Both the position numbers and the translations under genes were made by a program. 64,000 nucleotides of DNA, taken from positions 3,236,754 through 3,300,753 of the forward strand of contig KB722736.1 in assembly GCA_000349905.1 (NCBI GenBank), in the 5' to 3' direction. Under the pieces are notes generated by a model. That model was not told the origin of the DNA. It was given only the letters and a program-made list of their open reading frames with translations, and ran no database searches. The stretch's first letter is position 1, and each line of letters opens with the position of its first letter. This document shows positions 35,107 to 46,149 of the stretch, in pieces. The DNA is from Volvariella volvacea V23. Its lineage: Eukaryota; Basidiomycota; Agaricomycetes; Agaricales; Pluteaceae.

Positions 35107-37452
35107 ATGGCATCCACACAAACAGTAAGTCGTGTCCACGGTGGTACTCTGATGGGGTTGAGGCCTGATGTACCAAAGGTCAGAATCCAGAGGCGCTATG
35201 GTCCCCATCTAGCTGAGCCCTTCGTTGGAGCAAGTCAAGAAGAGTATGTTGTATCATGAGCATGGAGCGCTGGGTGTATTCATAAGGAGCTTAGGATTCC
35301 CGTGGTCAACCCCGCCAACGGCGAAGAACTTTGCATGTAAGCTGAGTTACTGCATAACACTCAACACAACTCACACTGTCGGCATACAGTGTCGAGTCAG
35401 CAGACCCTCAAACAGTTAAACACGCAATTGAGACTGCCAAAGCAGCCTTCGATTCGGGAGTATGGTCCAAAGCCCCTGCTATCCATCGGTCGCGAGTGTT
35501 GTCCAAAATAGCGGACTCTCTGAGAGAAAGAATTCCTGAGTTTGCTCGAATCGAGTCCATGCAAACGGGACGAGCTCTGCGGGAGATGAATGCACAGTTG
35601 GGAAGGCTCCCTGAATGGCTGTGAGTGAGGGTTGATCCTCTAGCTGGTGATTGTCCCTTAATATTCATGCAAGAGAGTACTATGCTGCCTTGCTCCGTGT
35701 CAACCAAGGCTTTGTAGCGCCAACACAAGGCAAACTCTTGAACTATGTACAGCGGGTTCCTCTTGGAGTCGTCGCTCAAATCACAGTATGATTCCTCCCT
35801 TTGATCCTGATTCACGCTTTAATGTGCCCATGTCCATAAGCCATTCAATCACCCACTATTGATTGCCCTCAAGAAGATTGCCCCTGCACTTGCTGCAGGT
35901 AATAGCGTTGTCGTAAAGCCCTCCGAGGTCAGGTTGGACCCCCATCAAGACGAACGTAAAACTCATTTGCTATCACTCCTTCCTCTTGTCATGTTCACAC
36001 CATAGCTGGCACCTATTACTGTTCTGGAGTTTGCAGATATGGCTCGGGAAGCTGGAGGTATGTATCCACGTCTCAACTCCGAGATCGCCATGAAAAGCAG
36101 GGTGACTGATCGTAACGAAAATATAATTCAAGTTCCACCGGGGGTTCTCACCATCTTGCCTGGGTACGGGCTGACAACAGGTAAGGAAATTGTCAGCAAC
36201 CCCTTAATTAAGAAGGTCGACATCACCGTAAGTTTTCATCACACTCAAGACCCTTTTGTTCGATCTCACATCGTAACCCTGATCACTATAGGCTGGCACA
36301 CAAACTGGTCGTGTGTTAGGGAGTATCGTTGGCGCGAATCTTGCTTCCTTTACCGCCGAACTAGGGGGAAAGGTCGGTATGGAACCTCATTTCCCAAACT
36401 CAGCTGATCCAAGTCAAAAAGGCTCCTGTCATCGTGTTCAATGACGCCGATGTAGTGTCTGCAGTGAACGGAGCAGCCTTTGCCTCATTTGTAGCGTCAG
36501 GACAGACGTGTGTATCAGGCACACGCATCATCGTTCAAGAAGGCATATATGATGAGTTCATGTCCAAATTCTTGGATAAAGTTGAAAGCATACGAAGAAG
36601 GATGGGCGATCGTAAGTCTCTTTGCTCATTCGCCGCCAGCACGTTTCTTACTGGATCCTCTACTTGTAATACTTGTAACGCGTATAATGCACCTCATTGG
36701 TGTCGCATTGTTCAGCTTTGAACCCAGCATCGATGATGGGCACCGTAATATCTCCGAAACATTTGGACCGTATCGCAGGAATGGTCAATCGTACAGCGGG
36801 CAATGTGCTAGCAGGTGGACAGCGTATGCTCGGCAAATCCGAATTGGACGGTTTTGATTTCTCCAGGGGATGTTTCTTTGCCCCAACCGTTATCGCAGAT
36901 GTCGCCATTGAGGACGAACTCTGGCAGGAGGAGGTTTTTGGGCCCGTTGTGGTTGTAAAGAAATTCAGTGTATGCCTTCCTATTACCTCTGTCGCATCTC
37001 GTCAACATGGTCTCTTTAGAACGAAGCAAAAGGTGTCAAGCTGGCAAATGCATCAAAGTATGGTCTCGGAGCTGGTATTTGGACCACAGACCTGTCTCGT
37101 GCACATCGCATTTCAGCGGATTTAGAGGCCGGACTTTGCTGGGTTAACACACATCACAGAAATGATCCAAGTTCACCCTGGTAAGAGACTTGCACAGTGA
37201 TCGTGAATCCATTTGGCTGAGTGAATGTATGAATAGGGGTGGGATGAAAGAGAGTGGTATAGGCCGGGAGAATGGCCTTGAAGCCTTTGAAGCATGTGCG
37301 CCGTTCTTCTTTTTCACCAGTTAAATAGATTGCTGATCTGAGTATTAGATACCCAAAGTAAATCGACAATCATTAATGTCGCTACAACGGAGGAAACCCG
37401 TGAAACCGATGATTGGTTCGGCGAGGCGCCGACAGAGCGTAGATACGGTTGA
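35107..37452 (+). CDS. NAD(P)-dependent aldehyde dehydrogenase
   Basis: A many-exon gene opening MASTQT, then a 57-base intron, then RRYGPHLAEPFVGASQEE and IPVVNPANGEEL, the usual ALDH start. Landmarks follow in order: AQITPFNHPLLIALKKIAPA (cofactor region), VVVKPSE, LPGYGLTTGKE, ELGGKAPVIVFNDAD (general base Glu), ASGQTCVSGTR (catalytic Cys), WQEEVFGPVVVVKKF, and GMKESGIGRENGLEAFEAYT. The last exon ends EAPTERRYG. ALDHs oxidise aldehydes to acids; the sequence alone does not give the substrate. The start is the ATG at 35107; the in-frame upstream ATG at 35068 is possible but lengthens the protein with no conserved sequence. Its 3' end is 72 bases from the convergent VPS60. Confidence 0.92.
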
Positions 37453-37524
37453 GGTGGCATTGCCAAATGGGTAACATTATAGTATGTGTGATGATACAGT
37501 ATTTGAGGATAACAAAAACGCAAA

Positions 37525-38463
37525 TCAGCCCGTTGTCTTGACTGCCTCCTGCTTGGCTGGTGTCTGAGGGGATCTATTTAGTAGGGTGCAGATAGAATGA
37601 GAACCCATTTCGCACCTCGTTGAGCTCTGCAGGTGGCTCGTCGACGAAATCTGGAACTTTGTTAAGATCCGCAAGATATGATGGTCCTTCCTCTTCCTGT
37701 TCTAACGCGAGCGCATCCAATTCTGGCAAACGCGTCCGGGGTCAATTCCATTGGATAAGATATGCACATACCTGCTTCCAAATCTGCTTCGTCAAGTTCG
37801 TCAGGGACGGCATATGAGCGTGCTAGTGACTCCTGAATCTCGTTTGCTTGCTCCAGTAGATCCTCCATGTCGTAATGTACGCTCTGTAATTGACGGTTTT
37901 AATATGTTACAAGGGAATGATGATGGAGGCTGGACGTACTTCAATCTTGTCTATATCAATCTTTCCGTATTGCTTCCTCAGCTCTTTATTTGCTGCCTGC
38001 ATTGCCTCGACAGTGGCCATCGTGTTGCGGAGATTCTCAGTCGTCAGTGCAGCTGACTCCATATTGAAAGTTTGTTGCGTTAGTTGGGCTATTTGCGCTT
38101 CATACATCTTCTTCTGTTTCAGCGTGCGAAGTGCCCGTTGTTGGATAGCGTTCTAGAGCTCATGATTGACTAGTTTGCGTAGAGACGGGATGGGATATGT
38201 GATGAGTGGATGAACACAAACCTTGCCGGGGCCATTACGCATCTTGCTCATCTGTTCCTTATATCTACCCAGTTCACCATCCAATTTCTTGATTTTAACC
38301 TCGATTGATGCCATCCGTGCATCTGTCTGTTACGAAGCCGCAGGGTATAATAGTTGTAAAGAGTGTCGACTCTGAGCATAGAAGTGACACTAACCGAAGC
38401 TATGGCATCTTGCAGGGTTGGCTTGGGCTTGCGGGTAGCTGAGGTACCGAATATCCTATTCAT
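37525..38463 (-). CDS. VPS60: ESCRT-III-associated protein Vps60 / CHMP5
   Basis: The start is MNRIFGTSATRKPKPTLQDA. Exons then read TDARMASIEVKIKKLDGELG, IQQRALRTLKQKKMYEAQIA, QLTQQTFNMESAALTTENLR, MATVEAMQAANKELRKQYGK, MEDLLEQANEIQESLARSYA and EADLEAELDALALEQEEEGP. The last exon ends PAKQEAVKTTG after a 52-nt intron. This is a Snf7-fold protein with the basic N-terminal and acidic C-terminal halves typical of CHMP5. In yeast, Vps60 binds Vta1, the activator of the Vps4 ATPase, in the late endosomal sorting pathway. The convergent aldehyde dehydrogenase 3' end is only 72 bases away. Confidence 0.92.
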
Positions 38464-39142
38464 AATAGGAAGTCGTGCGCGTGAACGGTCGTTGCGGCGT
38501 GGAGGTGGTAGAAGTGAGTGTCAATGGACATTGATAACCAGAAATGGAATATACCACATCTGACTCCGCGCCGCGTCTTGCTGCGCGCTGCGCTTGCTTG
38601 ACCAAACAGCTCCCCAGCTTCTCCATCCGTCCTCACGATTTTAGTTGTTCTCTCTGGCTCGTGATACGGGTTCAGAAGTACAGTATTACTCAGGACGGTT
38701 TCCCTATACAACCTCGAACATGACATATGCTACAACTCGACTGAGTTATGGCTCATTATCAAAGGCTCTTAGTCGTGTTAGTGGCGCATGAGTTGCCCTG
38801 AGCTCATACTAGCTCGGAATCACCGTGATTCCATTATTTAACAGAGGTACATTCGATCTTGTCAAGTTGAAAAGGGACTTGATGGAGGACATAATTTCAT
38901 GTGCTACCCATGCGTCAACTTGACGTCTCTCAGGTCTTCTCCCGTGTCCTGTTCCGTCGCAGCGGACGTGTCAATGCCAGGATTATCATCATCGGGCTTC
39001 CGTTTCAGTGATGGCGCCGAGAAGGAAGTTCAGAACCTGCGTTATATTATGCAATAATTTTTGCCATGTTACGTCGACATTTTGTTCCACAGTTGCTACG
39101 GACGAGGAACGCCATGTAGCACTGAGCATAACTCCATCTTGA
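38464..39142. other. Intergenic region between VPS60 and MET2
   Basis: About 680 bases holding the VPS60 promoter and the MET2 3' UTR. Short open frames here overlap each other and look like noise. No RNA gene or repeat was seen. Confidence 0.45.
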
Positions 39143-40848
39143 CTATGACAAGAATCCCCTAATGGCACCTCCAACGTTCAAGACATCAATCCTGGGAATA
39201 CTTGAGTTCGAGTTGATGCGCAAAATGGGCCGACTTACAGGAATGTGTCATGTCCCCAAACACCACCCAATTCATAGTAGCTGACTTGATTATTTCCAGC
39301 CATCCTTAACGCATCCGCAACTTCTCTCTGCTGTTCAACGGTAAACAATATATCGCTTTGCACGCCAAGAACGAGCGTGGGTATATTAGCCAGGGGCTTC
39401 ATTCCTTCAGCTAGATCAGACAAATGTGGTGGAGGGTTAACAGGGGGTGGATGTGATTTGGAATGGGATGTTTTGTGAGGTGTGAATTTCGAAGCATCGG
39501 ACGCCGACCAGGAAATCGGCTTGAGGTTGAGCTGTTGAAGAGCGGAGAAAGTCATATCAAACAAGTCCATAGCCTTTGAGATGTATATGAGGGAGTTGGC
39601 ATCATATTTCAAGCAGAATTGTTCGCCCTGGCGGAGGCGTCAATAACCAAGTGGTGTAGAATTGGTTCACTACCTACTTGGTGATCAAGGTACGTTTCGA
39701 TCAAGAAGTCGGGACAAAGAGCTGGCACGCGTTGCCCAACCTCTTCTGCACCAGTAGGTACATTTCGGACTTGTCGACCGAAGCGCAGGTCCCATTCCGG
39801 ACCAGAACGGTAGGTGATAGTGGCAATTTCTGATGGAAAGTGGCGACATTCAGCTGACTGGTGTGCCAACCAACAAGCAAGGGGAACTCACGCCTCGCCA
39901 ATTTCATACCAGTATGTGGCGGCAGGCCGTCATAGTAGAATCCCTTGTTCCAATTGGGGTCTGCCATGAGCACTAATGTGGTCGCATTAGCACCGCAGAG
40001 CGGTAATGAACGATTTTGCATTGAGTGCGAACCTACTCACCGCTCCGTTGGGCATAACGCATTGCAATACTGGAAGGTGTGCTCCGCGCCGTGCCACTTA
40101 TGCTGACAACTTTACCCACTCGGTCAGGGTGCAACCAGCCCGCGGCTAGACTCTGCATGGCACCCATGGAACTGCCCACGCTTGCATAGAGCTTCTCTAT
40201 CCCCAAGTGGTCCAACAGGTGGAACTGCGCCCGTACCATGTCGAATATCGAGACGATCGGAAAATGCGTCGCGTAAGGTTTTCCGGTGGAAGGTTGAATG
40301 GACGAGGGCCCCGTTGATCCATAACAACCTCCCAAGACGTTTGTACAGATCACAAAGAACTGGTTGGTGTCGATTGCTTTACCGGGCCCAATAAACTTCT
40401 CCCACCAGCCCTCGGAGGAGTTCAACGGTGTAGATGCCGCATGTGATGAAGCAGAGAGACCTGTGTGGATAAGAATAACGTTGTCCTTGGAAGGTGAGAG
40501 GGTCCCCCAGGTTTCGTACGCGACATCGAAGGAGGGTAGGGAGGAGCCATACGTGAGCGAGAGGGACGAAGGATGATGGTAGACATGGTATTGACTAGGT
40601 TTGGGCCGGCCATAAGAGGGCTCTGGGCCGGTTTCGCCATCTGAGGATGACTGGGCTGCTACCTGGTCCGCTCTCAATCGTGATTCTCGAGCGGCATGTG
40701 CATCAACACATGGGAAATCGTGGGGCCCGTTGGCGGAACGAGCGGTGGAGCTAAACTGATAAGAAAATCTTGCAAACTTTGCGGGGATCGACGAGCAGAC
40801 CGAGGTTCGCCTGCTCGCAAGTCGCAGGGCGGATTTGAGGAGAGACAT
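39143..40848 (-). CDS. MET2: Homoserine O-acetyltransferase, alpha/beta hydrolase
   Basis: Long first exon from the ATG at 40848. Landmarks in order are [50 protein letters not shown], and the nucleophile elbow [15 protein letters not shown] with the catalytic Ser. Later exons give the catalytic Asp ([18 protein letters not shown]) and the catalytic His (GHDTFL). The extra Pro/His/Ser-rich insert (about [19 protein letters not shown]) before the Asp motif is seen in fungal MET2 proteins. The enzyme transfers acetyl from acetyl-CoA to homoserine in methionine and cysteine synthesis. The N-terminal 40 or so residues are Ser/Arg rich ([20 protein letters not shown]) and may be a mitochondrial signal. 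The last exon (after a 55-nt intron) ends GGAIRGFLS. Confidence 0.92.
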
Positions 40849-41086
40849 ATGGTGTCGGTAAAGAGATGCATCGTCGAAGGCCTGATGACAGAAAACAGAG
40901 CGGCGACAGATGGCTCAAGGATGACGTGCTGACACATTAACCCTAATGGTAACCCTAACCTAATATGAGGGTTTCTGCTCCCATATTCTTGGCGCGTTAC
41001 GGGAATCAGTTCCTGGTCCGCCCCATTCAACTTCAACAACATCGTCCACGATACCCAACGTCCAGTTCCATTCAAATGTCCCTCAC
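40849..41086. promoter_or_regulatory. Divergent promoter with telobox-like motifs
   Basis: This 238-base gap separates the starts of MET2 and the Ser/Pro-rich gene. Two CCCTAA motifs are seen on the plus strand, in TTAACCCTAA (40937-40946) and TAACCCTAACCTAA (40950-40963), with a third reversed copy (GAGGGTTT) at about 40968-40975. CCCTAA matches the common fungal telomere unit and telobox promoter sites bound by Tbf1/Teb1-type factors in yeasts. No CACGTG Met-regulon site was seen. Confidence 0.5.
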
Positions 41087-44000
41087 ATGGACGCTCAATC
41101 ACGAAACTACTTCTCGCATGAAACGTCACAATCTTCCTCATCTGTCCTCCCTTCTACCCCAAGCTCAGAACTTGACAGCGGTCTCCACCCTGAATCAAGT
41201 GAATCCAGCGCAGTTCCTTCATCATCAGAGCAAGCACCATCAGCACGCAGACGGAGCAGGAGACTGGCACCATCCAGCTTCAACTTGCTAGGACTGGGTA
41301 AAATTCCGAAGGAGGTATGTTATCTAGTCGTTAAATTATCGCTTGCCATCGTGCCTAACACGTGTATATGCCTTCTTCCAGTTCTCCTCTTTGATTCGTT
41401 CGCACAGCATCTCGACCCGCCGTCAAAAGGTATACATTCTCTGGGTTTCATGCCCTCAATACCTCACCACATCCTGTACTGAGCATCCTGTCATTATCCC
41501 AATAGACAAGCACGGAAGCTAATTCCCCATATACGGGCTATGCCGATAGACCATCATTCGCGGTAGAAAGACAACTAGCATCCCTCGATATGTTTGGTGT
41601 ATCAACCGATGACGAAAGGAACTCGAGAAAAACAAAGTCGTCGAACAGGGTAGAGTATACTTTGCCCTAGGGAGAGATGCATGTGCTCATTGCCATTGCA
41701 CCTAGTTTTACAGCTTCCTCACCCGCTCCCGATCACGTTCAAAGTCGAAAGTGGAAGACTCCACCTCCAGTAATAGAACGGCGGTGCCAGCCCTTCCTCC
41801 CAGAGAACCACTCGGACAATATAATACTAATCAAACCGAACGATCCCCTACACCGAGCGCAAAACCTTCAACACGTGTTCAGTCCCGCCCACTGTCTTCT
41901 ACCACTACAACAACCAATACCACCATAACGCCTAATAATTACCGCGCAAAGAATGCGGCACCATCATCAATACCTCTCCGAACGCCCGGCTTCAAATCAA
42001 AACGTAAAGAAGATACCCCATCATCCCCCACAAAGAGCACCCCACGCCAAAAGAAACACACCTTATTCGGAATCCCGCTCCCCAACTCACGTAAATCATC
42101 ACTCGGTTCACGCCCAGCTACTCCAGCCCCTGTCCAGACTGTTGATGATAGACCAACTCCCCCTGTGCAGCTTGTCAACGATCCTGAACTCGAGTCTAAT
42201 CCGCTGGCTGGTGCAACGAGTTCAGCGTCACGACCCAATACACCACATCCAACAATGACAAAATCTAAGCAGTCATCTAACTCTACTTTCACAAGCACCA
42301 CTACCACCTCCACCGCTCCAACGTCGCACTCCTCACGCTTAGACAGCATCCTCCGACCACCCAAATTCTTTTCAGGTATGCCTTCTTTTGCCATTCCTTG
42401 CATGATCTTAAGCAATCTACCCAGCGAGATCATCGCCGAAAGCGTCACGTAGTACAACACCGGCCTCACAATCTGCAACTTCACTTTCTGTATCGCCTCC
42501 TTCTAAGATACCCGCCCCTATTATGACCCGTGCTCCATCTCAACCCCCACATTCCCGTTCAAATGTCAGCTCCCAACCCACTCCCCCAGACTCCGCACTA
42601 CAAAAGTCCTCACCCTCCTCACCAAACACCCCTGATTACCCCGTCAATTCTTCGGCGCATACTCCGAAGATTGTTCACACACCGGCTACTCCCGTGCGAT
42701 CTGTGCCGTCACCTAGCGAAAACTTATCTCCTGATTCGAGTGTACATTCACGCACCCAAGTCCTCCGGATGACTACTATCGATGAAGGAAAGCGTTCAAC
42801 AAGCAGTATAGGATATGCATCGGCCACCTCTTCGATCGGAAAAGGAAGGGAAAGCATTAAAGAAAGAGCGAGTAGCCGCATCGGTGGAAGTCGAATAGGT
42901 GTGTTCATGGGTAGTACACGAAGCATCAAGCACGGGAGTTTCGATTTTGAGAAGCCCGGATTTAATGGTATCGCACGAAGCGGAAGTGGAGGAACCGTAG
43001 CGACAGGTACTTCAACGTCATATAGTCGTGATGTTGGAGGCGAGAGTTCTAGTGTACCCAGGGATAGCATAATCGGACCTGGGCTAGCAGGTGTTGGAAC
43101 TATGCAGAGGGAGGTGTCAATAAGGAGAGCTAGCGAGGAAGAGGCAAGAGCGAAGAAGGTCTTCGAGAAGAAACACAGAAAAGCCGTATCATTGCAACCC
43201 CCATTGCCACCATTACCTCAAGCTGCATCACTTACGGACCCCGTTAATGAATCTATATCGACTGCGCATACTGAAGTCACTGGGAATACCAAATCGTCCA
43301 GCTGGAGCAAGGCGACAGGACGAAAGGCACTCTTTGGCACTTCAGCGCGACTTGGTGGGCTTTCCCATGGAGCTTTCTCGTTTGAACCGCCTGTTCCGTC
43401 TCCAACCGGAAGTACGGGAACTGGAGGTAATCAAGATCTGTTGCGTAGCAGTAGCATCAAAAGCAGGGTGCCAGTCTCTGAGGATGGTGTCCGACTACGT
43501 GAGCAGGAGAGGAAGGTTATTAGAGGCGATAGGCCTGCAGTACCAGTTCCGTCTCCACCAACTAGCCAACCATCGCCGTCTAATGTTGGTCACCGCTCCG
43601 GTTTAAAAGGGCGTTCTCTTGACCTCAACCTTGGCCTTGCATGGGCCCCATCAAAAGTTCGAGAGGACGCATTGCTCCCCTCGACTACGTTTTTTTCTCG
43701 GACATTTTCAGGCTCTTCATCTTTAGCTGGTAGGTCTGATGCCACTGGTGGATCACTATCGTCGCTGGGCCAAGCAATGCGAGGAGCTAGTCACGAGAGA
43801 TCGCGATCTGGATCCAGCACGAAGCGATGTCCAGAAGTTGAGGAACTGAATGAGGGTGTAGCTGCGAGGATTGGACTGGAAATGACAGAGATATTTAGGG
43901 CCGCGTTGGATGCCGATGGATATGCAGCCTTTAAACAATGTGAGTTATTGCTCTATTGTCCGTTTTTCTGATGTTGACAAATTTGATTGATTGGCCATAT

Positions 44001-44172
44001 GCTGCTTGCAGGTATACATCGTTTTTACGCAAAAGAGATACCTTTTCACGGGCCATCTGGCATAGTCACGCAAGTCGAACTGTTATTGGATAAACGAGCA
44101 AGAAGGATGGACGAAGAAAGTAAACGACGGCTCCTGGACGATTTCATCCGTATAATATTGCAAAATACATAA
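41087..44172 (+). CDS. Long Ser/Thr/Pro-rich protein with conserved C-terminal region
   Basis: Exons joined from the ATG at 41087 give about 850-950 residues that are almost all low complexity: SSVLPSTPSSELDSG; RRRSRRLAPSSFNLLGLGKI; RSRSRSKSKVEDSTSS; SRPATPAPVQTVDDRPTPP; SSPKASRSTTPASQS. Many Ser-Pro sites suit proline-directed kinases. The only well-formed part is the end: GVAARIGLEMTEIFRAALDA, then after an intron CIHRFYAKEIPFHGPSGIVT and KRRLLDDFIRIILQNT. This C-terminal module looks conserved in basidiomycetes from memory. I do not know its function; a cell-cycle or polarity scaffold is a guess. The exon 5/6 splice (G|GTATGCC to CCCAG) is certain enough to keep frame. Confidence 0.7.
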
Positions 44173-44961
44173 CCTCGTCATTCACTGCCACGATTTTCTT
44201 GGGTATACGACCGCGACTACTGTTCCGACGACATATATGCACCATCTGTCCTTTCCTGGTTTTTTTGGTTTACTCCCTGGTGGCGTAATGGTACATACTG
44301 ACCATCTGACATATTGCCACTCTCTCATTTCTGTCATGTTTTACTTTGTCCATCATTGCATCACTAATTCTCCCATACATCCTTTCACATCGCATCACCC
44401 CTTCTAATTCTAGACAAGTAATTTGTTCGACTTCACCTTGGCACTTATTCTTTGCGTTGTACCCTTTCACTCCAACTAACCCGCCTATATCTTATCTGTT
44501 CATCACGTTATTCTGCTTTCTTGCTTTATGATTATGAATTTTTATTTGCCGCATACATAAATCTGGTCTTTTTCATGCATTTGGATGGCACGATCATTTT
44601 TAGCATCGTAATACATTTCTACTTCTCACTCCTTCACGGTGATACTTTCATAGTCGGGTTGGCCTTTCTTGACTGCTATCCTTCACACTTTAATGTTTCG
44701 ATATATGGCGATTTAATACCTATGTGTAACCCTGCATAGTCTAATGATGTGCATTCCAAGATATAAGAAATCAAATTGAATATGTTTGATAAACAATCTA
44801 CAACCTTGAGTGCAAAGATATAGTACTACAGGGCGAGGAGTAAGCTGTCCAATGTTAGAGAAAATCAACGAGTAGACTAGATAGACGAGTATAATCATCT
44901 TAGGCGCGCATAGCACCCACTCCGCTCTTTCCAAATCAGGCCAGGGATAACTGAGAATGGT
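44173..44961. other. AT-rich 3' region between convergent genes
   Basis: About 790 bases between the 3' ends of the Ser/Pro-rich gene and DID2. It is T-rich on the plus strand, with several long pyrimidine-rich stretches, and so most likely UTR and terminator sequence. Open frames here are hydrophobic by composition only and are not called as genes. Confidence 0.45.
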
Positions 44962-45907
44962 TCATGCTGGCCTCAGAGCCCTCAGCCTCTCAGCCAGTTT
45001 ATCGTCCTCTTCTCCAATACGCTCCTTTGGAGTTAAGTCGGCCAGCAAATTGGAATCCTTGGCAGCGAGATCATGCTGTAATTCAATATTGGCCTCTTCC
45101 GCCGTTTGGCGAAGTAGTTGGTCGATTTGGTCTTGTGGTGTCGAAACAGCTGTCGTTGAGCTCATTGCATCCTCCATAGAAGACGTTTGCACATCAAGAT
45201 CAGAGAATTGTGCTTCGAATTTGTCCATTACGAGGGATATCTGCGATGATGTCGGACAGATGAATGAGACGAACTGGGGTGGACAGATATCAAGCACAAA
45301 CTCACCCGCTCAAGATTCATGCTCTCCATAGCTTTATCCATGCCTCTTACGACAGAAGTCATGTTGCCCATGACTTGCCGCATTGTAACGGCTGTTTCNN
45401 NNNNNNNNNNNNNNNNNNNNNNNNNNNNNNNNNNNNNNNNNNNNNNNNNNNNNNNNNNNNNNNNNNNNNNNNNNNNNNNNNNNNNNNNNNNNNNNNNNGA
45501 CTCTACTCGCCACAGCATCGATGCGGCTGGACAATCGGAGGAGGTTGAGTGCTTCACTCTTCTTCCTGATGGCATTGGAGGCGTATATTCTCGCTCCCTC
45601 TGTGTTTCCTTGCTGGAGCGCCTGGTATTGACAGGATCAGGGTAGGTAGATAGGTTGGCTGCGCATTTGGAAGCGAGTTGGTTCGTACCTTCTTCACTCG
45701 CGCTTTCTCGTTGACCTCGTCTTTCTGTGCTTTCTTCGCTTGTCTATTCAGAGTCTTTGCTGTGAACTATTCGATTGAGCTGGGTTAGCCATGGAACGGC
45801 TTTGATGAGATGGACAAGGCACACCTTGAGCTGGAAAAGGGTCTCTAGTCAACGTTAGTAGTTGTGCGGTGCATCGACTGGCACGACGCACTTTCGAGGT
45901 TGCTCAT
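44962..45907 (-). CDS. DID2: ESCRT-III protein Did2 / CHMP1
   Basis: Short first exon MSNLE, then [70 protein letters not shown] 100-N gap (45399-45498) follows, then [40 protein letters not shown], and the C-terminal MIM1 helix [11 protein letters not shown], which in CHMP1 proteins binds Vps4 and Vta1. It acts in late endosomal sorting and also in abscission in some organisms. The CHMP1 family reads straight from ASRV to QTAVTM, so the gap need not contain any coding sequence. Divergent from SVP26 (242 bases). Confidence 0.93.
45399..45498. other. 100-N scaffold gap inside DID2 gene
   Basis: Exactly 100 N. The flanking codons GTC and GAA correspond to neighbouring positions in CHMP1 family proteins, so the real gap is either zero-length in coding terms or an intron. 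Confidence 0.98.
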
Positions 45908-46149
45908 GATTGTGAGGTGGTTGACTGCGGTTGTTGGTGTGGGGCCAAGTACTACGGACTCCAGAGCAGCTCAGGAGGAGTCACAGCCACCAAGATGGCC
46001 ACGTGGTCAGAAATAAAGGTGTGCGAACAGCTTCCCCCTGAATTCAAAGGTCGCCGGCTGACCACCCTCACTGTAACTTCTTGCTATGGGTTTACTTCAC
46101 TATGTCAGGTAAGTTCTTACTAGTTTGAAAAACAGTCAACAAAAGCTCA

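Noticed and set aside
44270..44330. TGGCGTAATGG, resembling a tRNA A box
   Set aside because: No B box or cloverleaf partner sequence follows at tRNA distance.
44452..44739. Hydrophobic plus-strand ORF of 95 codons
   Set aside because: T-rich 3' region gives Phe/Leu/Ile by composition; no signal peptide logic, no homology, and it lies between convergent gene ends.
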